Below are positions 27,425-35,979 of a stretch of DNA of 64,000 nt, one piece after another. Position 1 is the stretch's first letter, and each line of letters begins with the position of its first letter. A model generated the notes under the pieces. The model made no database searches, was not told the origin of the DNA, and worked only from the letters and a program-made list of their open reading frames with translations. The DNA is taken from NCBI RefSeq assembly GCF_000959525.1, contig NZ_CP009830.1, forward strand, positions 124,001 to 188,000, written 5' to 3'. The position numbers and the translations under genes were made by a program. Origin of the DNA: Burkholderia multivorans ATCC BAA-247 (GTDB lineage: Bacteria > Pseudomonadota > Gammaproteobacteria > Burkholderiales > Burkholderiaceae).

Positions 27425-27451
27425 TGTCACAGGCGGCGGAGCCGAAACGTC
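27425..27451 (+). promoter_or_regulatory. Probable ECF41 promoter (TGTCACA-N16-CGTC)
   Basis: TGTCACA at 27425-27431 is followed after exactly 16 bases by CGTC at 27448-27451. As I recall, this is the -35/-10 pattern described for ECF41 sigma factors, and an ECF41 sigma gene lies 1.2 kb upstream. The element ends 34 bp before the LysR start at 27486. Confidence 0.65.
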
Positions 27452-27485
27452 TTGTCGAATACGGAACCACGACTTTCGCGCCCCC

Positions 27486-28493
27486 ATGTCCGACACCTCC
27501 ATCCGCCGCACTGACGCCGACGATCCGTTTGCCCGCAGCTTCTCGAGCTGCTATGCGGGCGTCGTCACCTTTCTTGCCGTTGTCACCGAAGGGAGCTTCG
27601 CCCGCGCGGCCGACCGCCTCGGCGTCGGCCGCTCGTCGGTCAGCCGCCACGTGCAGCGGCTCGAGGACCGGCTCGATACGCGGCTGTTCCAGCGCACGAC
27701 GCGCAGCATGTCGCTCACGCGCGAGGGCGAACTGTTCTACGAGAACTGCCGCCCGGGCATCGACCATCTCGCGCAGGCGCTCGAGGACATGCGCGAACTG
27801 CGCAGCGGCCCGCCCAGCGGCCACCTGCGGATCGGCTCGACGCCCGGCTTCGGCCGCAAGGTCATCGCACCGCTGCTGCGCGACTTCCACGCGCGGTACC
27901 CGGACATCTCGCTCGAGCTGCTGCTCAACGACCGGCCGGTCGACTTCTCCGCGGATCGCATCGATGTCGCGTTTCGCGACGGGCGCATGGAGGACAGCGC
28001 GATCGTCGCGCGCCAGTTGATTCCGATGCAGATGATCGTGTGCGCGTCGCCGGCATACGCGCATCGATACGGCTTGCCGCGCCACGTCAACGAACTCGCG
28101 CAACATCGATGCATCAATCTGCGCACCGCGTCGGGCCGCGTGAAGGAATGGGAATTCAAGGTCGACGGGCTCGCGCAGCAGGCGCAGCTCGCCGCGCATC
28201 ACACGTTCAACGACATGGATCTCGTCGTGCGTGCCGTGCTCGACGGGCTCGGCATCGCCCAGCTGCCCGCCTACCAGGTTTGCGACCTGCTGGCCGACGG
28301 GCAGCTGGTGAGCTGCCTCGGCCAGCATGCGCCGGACGATGGCGGCCATTACCTGTGCTACCTGAGCCGAAAGCACCTGCCGACACGCATCCGCGCATTT
28401 ATCGACTACATGATCGAGCAGACGCGCGCACGCGACCTGCAGTGCCCGACGACGATGACCACGATGACGACGACGTTCGAGGCGGTCGATTGA
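27486..28493 (+). CDS. LysR family transcriptional regulator
   Basis: The 335-residue protein has a winged helix near residues 22-80 (GVVTFLAVVTEGSFARAADRLGVGRSSVSRHVQRLEDRLDTRLFQR) and an effector domain with GHLRIGSTPGFGRKVIAPLLRDFHARYP, typical of the DsdC/GcvA-CrgA type. It ends in a Thr/Met-rich tail. A probable ECF41 promoter lies just upstream, so the regulator may be part of an oxidative or envelope stress response set. The redox and SDR genes that follow after 205 bp are candidate targets. Confidence 0.87.
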   Translation: MSDTSIRRTDADDPFARSFSSCYAGVVTFLAVVTEGSFARAADRLGVGRSSVSRHVQRLEDRLDTRLFQRTTRSMSLTREGELFYENCRPGIDHLAQALEDMRELRSGPPSGHLRIGSTPGFGRKVIAPLLRDFHARYPDISLELLLNDRPVDFSADRIDVAFRDGRMEDSAIVARQLIPMQMIVCASPAYAHRYGLPRHVNELAQHRCINLRTASGRVKEWEFKVDGLAQQAQLAAHHTFNDMDLVVRAVLDGLGIAQLPAYQVCDLLADGQLVSCLGQHAPDDGGHYLCYLSRKHLPTRIRAFIDYMIEQTRARDLQCPTTMTTMTTTFEAVD

Positions 28494-28698
28494 TGCATGC
28501 GCGACAACACTGTAGGGGCCTGTGGTGCGCTATCGGGCCGAACGGTCCGTGCCTACCATGCGCACTGTTCGAACGGCGCGCAATTCGATGCGTACGCCGT
28601 TCGGCAACAGACAGGCGTCGTCGCGACCACGCGACGCACGCCGGATTCGGTAACACGCAGCGGCGCGCGACGCGCACGCTCGTTCAAGGAGAACATTC

Positions 28699-29454
28699 GT
28701 GACGATCGTCGTCATTGGTGGGACCGGGCTTATCGGCAGAAAGGTCGTCAAGTATCTCGGCGCGCGCGGCCACGAAGCCGTCGCGGCGGCGCCTGCGACG
28801 GGCGTCAATACGATCACCGGCGAAGGACTGCGCGACGCGCTGGCGGGTGCGGACGTGGTGGTCGATCTCGCGAACGCGCCGTCGTTCGAGGAGGCGGCCG
28901 TGAAGGCCTTCTTCGAGGTGTCCGGGCGCAATCTGTTCGAAGCCGAGCACGCGGCTGGCGTGCGCCATCACGTCGCGTTGTCGGTGGTCGGAACCGATCG
29001 TCTCCATCAAAGCCCGTACTTTCGCGGCAAGATCATCCAGGAGAACCTGATCCGGGAGTCGGGCATACCGTTTACTATCGTGCGCTCGACACAGTTCTTC
29101 GAGTTCCTCGGCGCGATCGCTCAATCGGGTACCGACGGCGAACGGATCCGGCTGACGACCGCGCACTTCCAGCCGATCGCGTCGGACGACGTCGCCTCGG
29201 CCGTCACCAATTTCACGCTCGGTGCACCGCTGAACGGCATCGTCGAAATCGGCGGTCCGGACCGCGTGGCGATCGCCGACCTCGTTCAGCACTTTCTGTC
29301 CGTCACGCACGACGCACGCACGGTGATCCGCGACCCGGCGGCTGGCTACTTCGGCGCGACGGTGCAGGACGATACGCTCGTGCCGGGGCCCGGCGCGCAT
29401 CTCGGCGCCACCACGTTCGACGCATGGTTCGCGCAGAACCGCGCGGCAAGCTGA
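28699..29454 (+). CDS. NmrA-like/atypical SDR NAD(P)-binding protein
   Basis: The 251-residue protein starts MTIVVIGGTGLIGRKVVKYLGARGHE with the GxxGxxG nucleotide motif of atypical SDRs, followed by ADVVVDLANAPSFE and a region VSVVGTDRLHQSPYFRGKIIQENLI where the normal YxxxK is replaced, as in NmrA/QOR2-type proteins. It is often annotated as an SDR or NAD-dependent epimerase. COE genes, including epimerases of this kind, are common ECF41 partners. It leads a short co-directional group with the OsmC-like and SDR genes. Confidence 0.85.
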   Translation: MTIVVIGGTGLIGRKVVKYLGARGHEAVAAAPATGVNTITGEGLRDALAGADVVVDLANAPSFEEAAVKAFFEVSGRNLFEAEHAAGVRHHVALSVVGTDRLHQSPYFRGKIIQENLIRESGIPFTIVRSTQFFEFLGAIAQSGTDGERIRLTTAHFQPIASDDVASAVTNFTLGAPLNGIVEIGGPDRVAIADLVQHFLSVTHDARTVIRDPAAGYFGATVQDDTLVPGPGAHLGATTFDAWFAQNRAAS

Positions 29455-29479
29455 GCGAATACCGACGATCGCGCGTGCC

Positions 29480-29995
29480 ATGACTCCGTTGCGCCCACCG
29501 CCGCTATCGCTGCTCGACAAGTATCGCGGACGCGAGCCCCAGACGCTGTATTCGGCCACGGTGACCGTGACGGGCGGCGCCGCGGCGCATGGCCGCGCAT
29601 CGGGCATCGCCCGCTCGGACGACGGTCAGCTCGAGCTGGCGTTGCGTCTGCCGCCCGCGCTTGGCGGCCCCGGCGACGGACCCAACCCGGAACAGTTGTT
29701 TGCCGCGAGCTATGCCGCGTGCTTTCACGGCGCGCTGAGCCTGCTGGCCGCGCAGGCGGCCGTACCGATGGACAGCGCGTCGGTGTCGGCGTCGATCGAC
29801 TTCTGCCGCGATCCGATGGACGGTCTGTTCATGCTGAACGCCAATATCCGGGTTCGGTTGCCGGGCGTCGAGCGCGCGGTCGCGGAAGAACTCGTTCGAA
29901 ATACCGAGCGCTTCTGCCCGTACACCAAGATGGCGCACGACGGCATCACCCAGGTCGTGGCCCTCGCGTCCGCCGACGATTCGCGCGAAGACTGA
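29480..29995 (+). CDS. OsmC/Ohr family peroxiredoxin
   Basis: The 171-residue protein has the two redox cysteines of the Ohr/OsmC fold: one in EQLFAASYAACFHGALSLLA and one in NTERFCPYTKMAHDG. Such proteins reduce organic hydroperoxides with dihydrolipoamide or other thiols in the cytoplasm. The extra 30 N-terminal residues are usual for Ohr. It lies 25 bp after the NmrA-like gene, supporting a peroxide-stress function for this group. Confidence 0.9.
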   Translation: MTPLRPPPLSLLDKYRGREPQTLYSATVTVTGGAAAHGRASGIARSDDGQLELALRLPPALGGPGDGPNPEQLFAASYAACFHGALSLLAAQAAVPMDSASVSASIDFCRDPMDGLFMLNANIRVRLPGVERAVAEELVRNTERFCPYTKMAHDGITQVVALASADDSRED

Positions 29996-30080
29996 GCGCG
30001 TGTCGTCATTCTCGCGCGACGCTCTTCCGTGCCGGAAGTCTGCGTCGCGCCACGTTCACCTTCGTTTCCATGAGGGACTC

Positions 30081-30832
30081 ATGCCGTCATTCGACAAGCA
30101 AGTCGTACTGATCACCGGCGGTGGCGCCGGCATCGGGCTCGCGGCCGCCGTCGCGTTCGCGCGCGAAGGCGCGCACGTCGTCATCACGGGGCGCCGCGAG
30201 GCCGCGCTGGCCGCCATCGCGCAAAGCGTGCCCGGCGTCAGTTACGTCGTCGCGGACGCCGGCAATGCGGCCGATGCGGCTCGCACCGTGGATGCCGTGA
30301 TCGCGCGCTGCGGACGGCTCGACGTGCTCGTCAACAACGCGGGTGCCGGCGCCATCCTCCCGCTCTCGTCGGCCAGCTTCGAAGCGATCAGCGCGATCTT
30401 CGCCGTCAACACGCTCGGGCCGTCGTTGCTGGCGAGCGCTGCGCTGCCGCATCTGACCCGCGTGCGAGGCAGCATCGTCAATGTGTCGAGCACGTACGGG
30501 CACAAGGCTGCGGCGCTGCTGTCGCACTACGCGGCCAGCAAGGCGGCGCTCGAACATATGACGCGCTGCTGGCGCTGGAACTCGCACCGGCCGGCGTACG
30601 CGTCAACGCGGTGGCGGCCGGCCCGACCGAAACGGAATTCCTGTCGGAGCGAATGAGCCTGTCGACCGCCCAGGTCGATGCGATCAAAGCACAAGAGCGC
30701 GAGCGCATCCCGCTCGGCCGGCGCGGCGAGCCCGAGGACGTCGCGGCCTGGATCGTCGCAATGGCCTCACCGCAGGCGGCATGGATGACGGGCCAGGTCG
30801 TGACGGTCGACGGCGGGCTCGACGCCACGTGA
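30081..30832 (+). pseudogene. SDR family oxidoreductase gene interrupted by a single-base frameshift
   Basis: From the ATG at 30081 the frame encodes a classical SDR: VVLITGGGAGIGLAAAVAFA, LDVLVNNAGAGAI, and the catalytic SSTYGHKAAALLSHYAASKAAL. After GCGCTCGAACATATGACGCG, near 30566, this frame turns into nonsense (CWRWNSHRP). The frame reusing base 30566 continues correctly with LLALELAPAGVRVNAVAAGPTETEF and ends in GQVVTVDGGLDAT at 30832. One base is therefore missing. Either the gene is a recent pseudogene or the base was lost in sequencing; all other SDR features are intact over about 250 residues. Confidence 0.87.
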
Positions 30833-30950
30833 GCGGCGGTTGTTTCCGCCGATCGCGCGTCGGATGCAGTGCCGTTCAGATTCCGTATGGCACGGCTGAC
30901 AATCTGAATCTCGGCTCGCCCGATGGTTTCCCCGCAGCGAGGCGTACACC

Positions 30951-31133
30951 ATGCACCTACGAAAAGCGTACACGCTGCCCGAGTTCATCTACTGGTCGAG
31001 ACGGCAATTTTACGCGTTGATCGCGTGCGGCTCGGTGCCGATCTGCCGTCAGATCGAACGTGAACTGCTGGATATGCTCGGCGAAACCCGTCACGCCTCC
31101 GACGGGGAGCCTGACGCGTGCATCGTTCTCTAA
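30951..31133 (+). pseudogene. Short remnant, possibly an internally deleted bestrophin-like membrane protein gene
   Basis: A 60-residue frame reads MHLRKAYTLPEFIYWSRRQFYALIACGSVP and then ICRQIERELLDMLGETRHASDGEPDACIVL. The first half resembles the start of bacterial bestrophin-family (UPF0187) proteins just before helix 1. The second half resembles the end of the same family, where an IER-x-LL-x-LGE segment precedes the terminus. A full protein has about 300 residues, so an in-frame deletion of the membrane core is the simplest reading. The assignment is from memory of the family and uncertain; a genuine small gene cannot be excluded. Confidence 0.45.
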
Positions 31134-31167
31134 CGCGTGCCCAAGAACAACGTTCGCCATCGTGGCT

Positions 31168-31186
31168 TGTTGTCTTTAGAACAACA
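31168..31186. promoter_or_regulatory. Inverted repeat upstream of the MBL-fold hydrolase gene
   Basis: TGTTGT (31168-31173) and ACAACA (31181-31186) flank a 7-nt spacer about 165 bp upstream of the hydrolase start. It may be a regulator site; no matching regulator or second copy was found. Confidence 0.3.
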
Positions 31187-31352
31187 TCGTGTGGGCATTC
31201 GCGACGCTACTGGCGTTCGCCTCCGCTCACTAGAATGCTTCGCATGCCCGGTCGAATACGAGCAAAAAGGAAGCGCAAACGCTTCGCACTCGTGCTCGTG
31301 AACCGCGCTGCCCGGTGCGAATGACTCCACTCAATCAACAGGACTATTGAAT

Positions 31353-32285
31353 ATGAGCGCAACCATCCACAATGTGCGACCCGTCACCGACAATCTCGGC
31401 AGAGGCGGTTCGGGCGAGCTCGTGCCTTCCCGCTACGCCGTGCGCGTCGGCGACGTCGATGTCGTGCTGATCAGCGACGGCGTTCTGCCGCTGCCGACCT
31501 CCACCATGTCCACCAACGTGAGCGAAGCGGACCGCAACGCATGGTTCGACGGTCGCTTCCTGCAACGCGACATGTTCGACTGGGCGTTGAATATCGCGCT
31601 CGTGCGCAGCGGCGAACGCCTGATCCTGATCGACTCGGGCGTCGGCGACGGTTTCGAATACTTCACGCGCGCCGGTCAGTCGATGATGCGCCTGGAGTCG
31701 GCCGGCATCGACCTGGCCGCGATTACCGATATCGTGATCACGCATATGCACATGGACCACGTCGGCGGCCTGAATGTCGATGGTGTGAAGGCGCGGCTGC
31801 GCCCGGACGTGCGCATTCACGTGTCGGCGAAGGAAGTCGCGTTCTGGAAGGATCCGGACTTCAGCAAGACGGTGATGCCCGAGACCGTTCCTCCGGCGCT
31901 CCGCAAGGCCGCCGCGAAGTTTGTGGAACGCTACCGCGAAAACATCGTGCCGTTCGATCAGCGCGTCGACATCGCGGCGAGCGTATCGGCGCGCGTGACG
32001 GGAGGGCACACGCCGGGGCACTGTGTCGTCGATGTCGCATCGAAAGGCGAGAAACTGACCTTCGTCGGCGATGCGATTTTTGAAGTCAACTTCGACCATC
32101 CCGATTGGCAGAACGGCTTCGAGCATGATCCCGAAGCGTCGGTGGACGTGCGGATCGCGCTGCTGCGCGAAGCCGCCGAGACGGGCGCGATGCTGGCCGC
32201 GGCCCATGTCGCGTTCCCGTCCATCGGCCACATCGCAAAGAACGGCGATCGCTTTCGTTTCGTGCCCGTGACGTGGGATTACTGA
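31353..32285 (+). CDS. Metallo-beta-lactamase-fold hydrolase (lactonase-like)
   Basis: The 310-residue protein has the full metal site: THMHMDH (HxHxDH) after about 130 residues, then a His in TGGHTPGHC, an Asp in FVGDAIF and a C-terminal His in AAHVAFPSIGH. It resembles AHL-lactonase/quorum-quenching and other small-ester hydrolases of the MBL superfamily. I take the ATG at 31353, with AGGA 9 bp upstream, over the TTG two codons earlier. A TGTTGT-N7-ACAACA inverted repeat lies at 31168-31186. The substrate cannot be told. Confidence 0.87.
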   Translation: MSATIHNVRPVTDNLGRGGSGELVPSRYAVRVGDVDVVLISDGVLPLPTSTMSTNVSEADRNAWFDGRFLQRDMFDWALNIALVRSGERLILIDSGVGDGFEYFTRAGQSMMRLESAGIDLAAITDIVITHMHMDHVGGLNVDGVKARLRPDVRIHVSAKEVAFWKDPDFSKTVMPETVPPALRKAAAKFVERYRENIVPFDQRVDIAASVSARVTGGHTPGHCVVDVASKGEKLTFVGDAIFEVNFDHPDWQNGFEHDPEASVDVRIALLREAAETGAMLAAAHVAFPSIGHIAKNGDRFRFVPVTWDY

Positions 32286-32398
32286 TCGATTCCCGCGTAT
32301 CGTGCGTCCGGCGACGTTGCACTGACAATTGGTGAAAGGTCGCCGCGCGTTCACGAGATTCGCGGCGCTTCCCCGGCAGGCAGCGTTTCGAGACTCGC

Positions 32399-32433
32399 AA
32401 AAAAAACGCCGCCGTACTTTCGTACGACGGCGC
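32399..32433 (-). terminator. Rho-independent terminator of the ectoine catabolic operon
   Basis: CGCCGCCGTAC (32407-32417) and GTACGACGGCG (32422-32432) form an 11-bp stem with one mismatch and a 4-nt loop, followed in minus-strand reading by eight T residues. It lies about 50 bp past the doeD stop codon, at the end of the eight-gene operon. Confidence 0.9.
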
Positions 32434-32480
32434 CCGTTATGCGCTGCCGCAGCGAGAACGCAAACAACCGAATCGCGCGC

Positions 32481-33875
32481 TTACCCCGCCACGGCGAGAT
32501 TCCGCTCCGCGACCTCATCGACGGCTTCCCGCACGATCGCGACGATCTCGTCGGCCTCCGCACGCGTCATCACGAGCGGCGGCGCGAAACCGAGAATGTC
32601 GCCGTGCGGCATCGCGCGCGCGATTACACCGCGCTGCAACGCCGCGGCCGACACCTGCGCGCCGATCTTCAGCGCGGGATCGAACGGCGTACGCGCGTCC
32701 TTGTCGGCCATGAACTCGAGCGCCGCGAGCATCCCGACACTGCGCACTTCGCCGACGAGCGGATGCGCACCGAACGCGTCGCGCAGCTTCGCGCCGAAAT
32801 ACGCGCCGACTTCGGCCGCATTGCCGACGAGGTTTTCGCGTTCGAGAATCGCGAGGTTCGCGAGCGCGGCGGCCGCGCAGACCGGATGCCCCGAATACGT
32901 CCAGCCGTGGCCCATCGGCCCGTGCTCCTGCGAGCCGCGCGCGATCACGTCCCACACCTTCTCGCCGACGATCACGCCCGACAGCGGCGCATAGGCACTC
33001 GTCAGCCCCTTCGCGACGGTGATCAGATCCGGCTCGATGCCGAAGTGCTGCGCGCCCATCTTCGAGCCGAGGCGCCCGAACCCGCAGACGACCTCGTCCG
33101 AGATCAACAGAATGTCGTGCTTGCGCAGCACCGTTTGAATCGCCGGCCAGTAGCCGGCCGGCGGTTCGATGATGCCGCCCGTGCCCATCACCGGTTCCGC
33201 GATGAACGCCGCGATCGTGTCGGCGCCCTCGCGCGCGATCAGCTTCTCGAGCTCGTCCACGCAGTACGCGACGAACTGCGTTTCGCTCATCCCGACCGGC
33301 GCCTTCCGGTACCAGTGCGGACAAACGGTGTGCTTCACGCGGTCGATCGGCAGGTCGAAATGCTGATGGAAGCTCGGCAGGCCCGTAAGGCTGCCCGTCA
33401 CGATACCCGAACCGTGATAGCCGCGTTCGCGCGAGATGATCTTCTTCTTGTTCGGACGGCCGAGCACGTTGTTGTAGTACCAGACGATCTTGACCTGCGT
33501 CTCGTTCGCATCGGAACCCGACATCCCGTAATAGACCTTCTTCATGCCGGCCGGCGCCCAGTCGATGATGCGCGACGACAGTTCGATGATCGCGTCGGAC
33601 GAGTGCCCGACATACGTGTGGTAGTACGCGAGCTGCTTCGCCTGCTGGTACATCGCGTCGGCCACTTCCGTGCGGCCGTAGCCGATGTTCACGCAGTACA
33701 GGCCGGCGAATGCGTCGATATAGCGCTTGCCCTGATGGTCCTCGATGCGAATGCCCTGGCCGCCGCGCACGATCTTGCCGGGCAGCGCGCCGGTTTCGTG
33801 GTCGTACGCGTGCGTCGACGGATGCATGAAGTGGGCACGGTCCTCGCGCAGCAGCGCGTCGATGGATTGCGTCAT
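32481..33875 (-). CDS. doeD: DoeD, class III aminotransferase (L-2,4-diaminobutyrate transaminase)
   Basis: The 464-residue PLP enzyme shows the class III aminotransferase pattern: YIDAFAGLYCVNIGYGR, GMSGSDANETQVKIVWYYNN, the cofactor-contact aspartate in ILLISDEVVCGFGRLG, and the Schiff-base Lys289 in DLITVAKGLTSAYAPL. In the ectoine pathway DoeD removes the gamma-amino group of L-2,4-diaminobutyrate to give aspartate semialdehyde. The assignment rests on position at the end of the doe operon, next to the semialdehyde dehydrogenase. By sequence alone it could be any omega-amino-acid transaminase. Confidence 0.88.
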   Translation of the reverse strand: MTQSIDALLREDRAHFMHPSTHAYDHETGALPGKIVRGGQGIRIEDHQGKRYIDAFAGLYCVNIGYGRTEVADAMYQQAKQLAYYHTYVGHSSDAIIELSSRIIDWAPAGMKKVYYGMSGSDANETQVKIVWYYNNVLGRPNKKKIISRERGYHGSGIVTGSLTGLPSFHQHFDLPIDRVKHTVCPHWYRKAPVGMSETQFVAYCVDELEKLIAREGADTIAAFIAEPVMGTGGIIEPPAGYWPAIQTVLRKHDILLISDEVVCGFGRLGSKMGAQHFGIEPDLITVAKGLTSAYAPLSGVIVGEKVWDVIARGSQEHGPMGHGWTYSGHPVCAAAALANLAILERENLVGNAAEVGAYFGAKLRDAFGAHPLVGEVRSVGMLAALEFMADKDARTPFDPALKIGAQVSAAALQRGVIARAMPHGDILGFAPPLVMTRAEADEIVAIVREAVDEVAERNLAVAG

Positions 33876-33894
33876 GATGAACTCCTTTGAATGA

Positions 33895-35373
33895 TCAGGC
33901 CGCCGCCCCGACGGGCAGGCCGAGGTTGCCGAGACAGAAGTACTTGGTTTCGGTGAACGGTTCGAAGCCTTCGATGCCGCCTTCGCGGCCGAGGCCCGAC
34001 GCCTTCATGCCGCCGAACGGAATCGGCGCACCGGTGAATTTCACGCCGTTGACCGACACCATCGCGAAATCGAGCCGGCGCACGAGCTGGAAAATCGTGT
34101 CGATGCGCGTCGCGCACACGTAGGCGGCGAGCCCGTACTCGGTGTCGTTCGCCTTCGCGACGACTTCGTCGAGCGTGTCGAACGCGCATACGGCCGAGAT
34201 CGGCGCGAAGTTTTCCTCGTCGTAGACGCGCATGCCGGACGCGGCGTCCGCGATCACCGTCGGTTCGTAGAACCAGCCGCCGAGCGCATGCGGGCGACCG
34301 CCGGCCACGATGCGCGCGCCGCGCGCACGCGCGTCGTCGACACGCGCGACCGTGGCGTCGAATGCCGCCTGATGTATCAGCGGCCCGACGTCGACGTCCG
34401 GCTCGAACGCCGGTCCGGTCTTCAGTTCGCGCACGGCATCCGCATAGTGCGTGACGAATGCGTCGTAGAGCGGGCGCGCGACGAAGATCCGGTTCGCCGC
34501 GCAGCAGTCCTGCCCCGACGTCTGAAACTTCGCAGCGACCGCGATTCGCACCGCCTGATCGAGATCGGCGTCCTCGGTCACGATGAACGGCGCGTTGCCG
34601 CCGAGTTCGAGCGCGACCTTGCGGATGCCCGCACGCGCGGCCGTTTCGGTCACGAGGCGGCCGACACGCGTCGAGCCGGTGAAGCTCACCGACCGCACGC
34701 GCGCATCGCCGACCAGCGTTTCCATCGCCATCTGCGGCTCGCCGAGCACGACGTTGAACACGCCGGCCGGGAAGCCGGCTTCGTCGGCCAGCTGCGCAAG
34801 GGCAAGCGCCGAGAACGGCGTCTCGTGCGCGGGCTTCACGACGGTCGTACAGCCGACCGCGATCGCCGCTGCGGCCTTGCGCGTGATCATCGCGGCCGGG
34901 AAGTTCCACGGCGTGATCAGCGCGGCGACGCCGACCGGCTCCATCACGGTGCCGAGCTGCGCGCCGTCGATATGCGTCGGTATCGTGCGGCCTGCGACGC
35001 GCTTCGCCTCGTTCGCAAACCATTCGACGAAGCTTGCCGCGTAGCGGATCTCGCCGCGCGCCTCGGCGAGCGGCTTGCCCTGCTCGAGCGAGAGCAGCGC
35101 GGCGAGGTCGTCGAGGTGGCGCAGGATCAACGCGTGCCAGCGCAGCAGCGCCGCACTACGCGCGGCCTGCGGCGTCCAGCGCCACGTTTCGTAGGCACGC
35201 TGCGCGGCATCGATCGCCGCGACGATCTGCGCACGCTCGAGCATCGGCACGTGGCCGATGACGGCCTGATCGGCCGGATTCACGACGGCGACCGTCGCGG
35301 CACTGTCGCTGTGAATCCAGCGACCGTCGACATAGCACATCGACTTGAACAGAACGGGGTGTCCGGGCAGCAT
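33895..35373 (-). CDS. doeC: DoeC, aspartate-semialdehyde (succinate-semialdehyde type) dehydrogenase
   Basis: The 492-residue aldehyde dehydrogenase has TPWNFPAAMITRK (cofactor site), general base Glu256 in ALELGGN and catalytic Cys290 in TSGQDCCAANRI. It is closest in pattern to GabD-type succinate semialdehyde dehydrogenases. In the doe pathway the enzyme in this position oxidises aspartate semialdehyde to aspartate. It lies 19 bp upstream of doeD in the same transcript and 123 bp downstream of the Lrp-type gene. Confidence 0.88.
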   Translation of the reverse strand: MLPGHPVLFKSMCYVDGRWIHSDSAATVAVVNPADQAVIGHVPMLERAQIVAAIDAAQRAYETWRWTPQAARSAALLRWHALILRHLDDLAALLSLEQGKPLAEARGEIRYAASFVEWFANEAKRVAGRTIPTHIDGAQLGTVMEPVGVAALITPWNFPAAMITRKAAAAIAVGCTTVVKPAHETPFSALALAQLADEAGFPAGVFNVVLGEPQMAMETLVGDARVRSVSFTGSTRVGRLVTETAARAGIRKVALELGGNAPFIVTEDADLDQAVRIAVAAKFQTSGQDCCAANRIFVARPLYDAFVTHYADAVRELKTGPAFEPDVDVGPLIHQAAFDATVARVDDARARGARIVAGGRPHALGGWFYEPTVIADAASGMRVYDEENFAPISAVCAFDTLDEVVAKANDTEYGLAAYVCATRIDTIFQLVRRLDFAMVSVNGVKFTGAPIPFGGMKASGLGREGGIEGFEPFTETKYFCLGNLGLPVGAAA

Positions 35374-35496
35374 GCTGTGTCTCCTCGTTGGTTGGGCACG
35401 AGCTTCATTCTGTCGTGCCGCCGGCTCCGGAAATTTCGGTTTATGCGGCTGGCGCTTGCGGTTTTTTCGGTATTGCCGCGCGCCGGCGCGAAGTTT

Positions 35497-35967
35497 TCAT
35501 TGCCAGTCCGGCGCGCCGCCGGATTCGCACTTCACGACCTTCGTCACGATGTACGTGAAGTAGCGCTCGATGCCGAGGTCTTCCATCAGCAGCGCATCGA
35601 TGAAGCGCTGGTAGTGATCGATGTCGCGCGCGACCACCTGCAGCACGTAGTCGACGCCGCCGCCCGTCGCGTAGCATTGCGCAACCTCGGGCGCCGCGCT
35701 CACGCGTTCCTCGAAACGCCGCATGTCGGGCGCGGTATGACGCGACAGCGTCACCTCGACGACGATGCGGCTGCCCGAGAACGCGCCGACCCAGTCGACG
35801 TCGGCCCGGTAGCCGCGAATCACGCCGCTTTCCTCGAGCTTGCGCACGCGCTCCCACGCGGGCGAGATCGACAGGTTCACGGCTTCCGCGAGCTTCGATT
35901 TCGTGATGCGCCCGTCGCGTTCGAGAATGCGCAGGATCGCGAGATCGTATCGGTCGAGCTTGATCAC
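35497..35967 (-). CDS. doeX: DoeX, Lrp/AsnC family regulator
   Basis: The 156-residue protein starts with GTG (MIKLDRYDLAILRILERDGRITKSKLAEAVNLSISPAWERVRKLEESGVIRGYRA), an AsnC-type helix-turn-helix, followed by a ligand-binding RAM domain (VAQCYATGGGVDYVLQVVARDIDHYQRFIDALL). It is 12 bp downstream of doeB and upstream of doeC, the same place as doeX in Halomonas elongata, where it binds near the doe genes. Effectors of the family are amino acids or, here, possibly diaminobutyrate derivatives. Confidence 0.88.
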   Translation of the reverse strand: MIKLDRYDLAILRILERDGRITKSKLAEAVNLSISPAWERVRKLEESGVIRGYRADVDWVGAFSGSRIVVEVTLSRHTAPDMRRFEERVSAAPEVAQCYATGGGVDYVLQVVARDIDHYQRFIDALLMEDLGIERYFTYIVTKVVKCESGGAPDWQ

Positions 35968-35979
35968 GGCGTGCGCATC

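Noticed and set aside
31353-32285. A beta-lactamase resistance gene
   Set aside because: Only the general metallo-beta-lactamase fold is present; there is no signal peptide, and the sequence resembles lactonase-type hydrolases.
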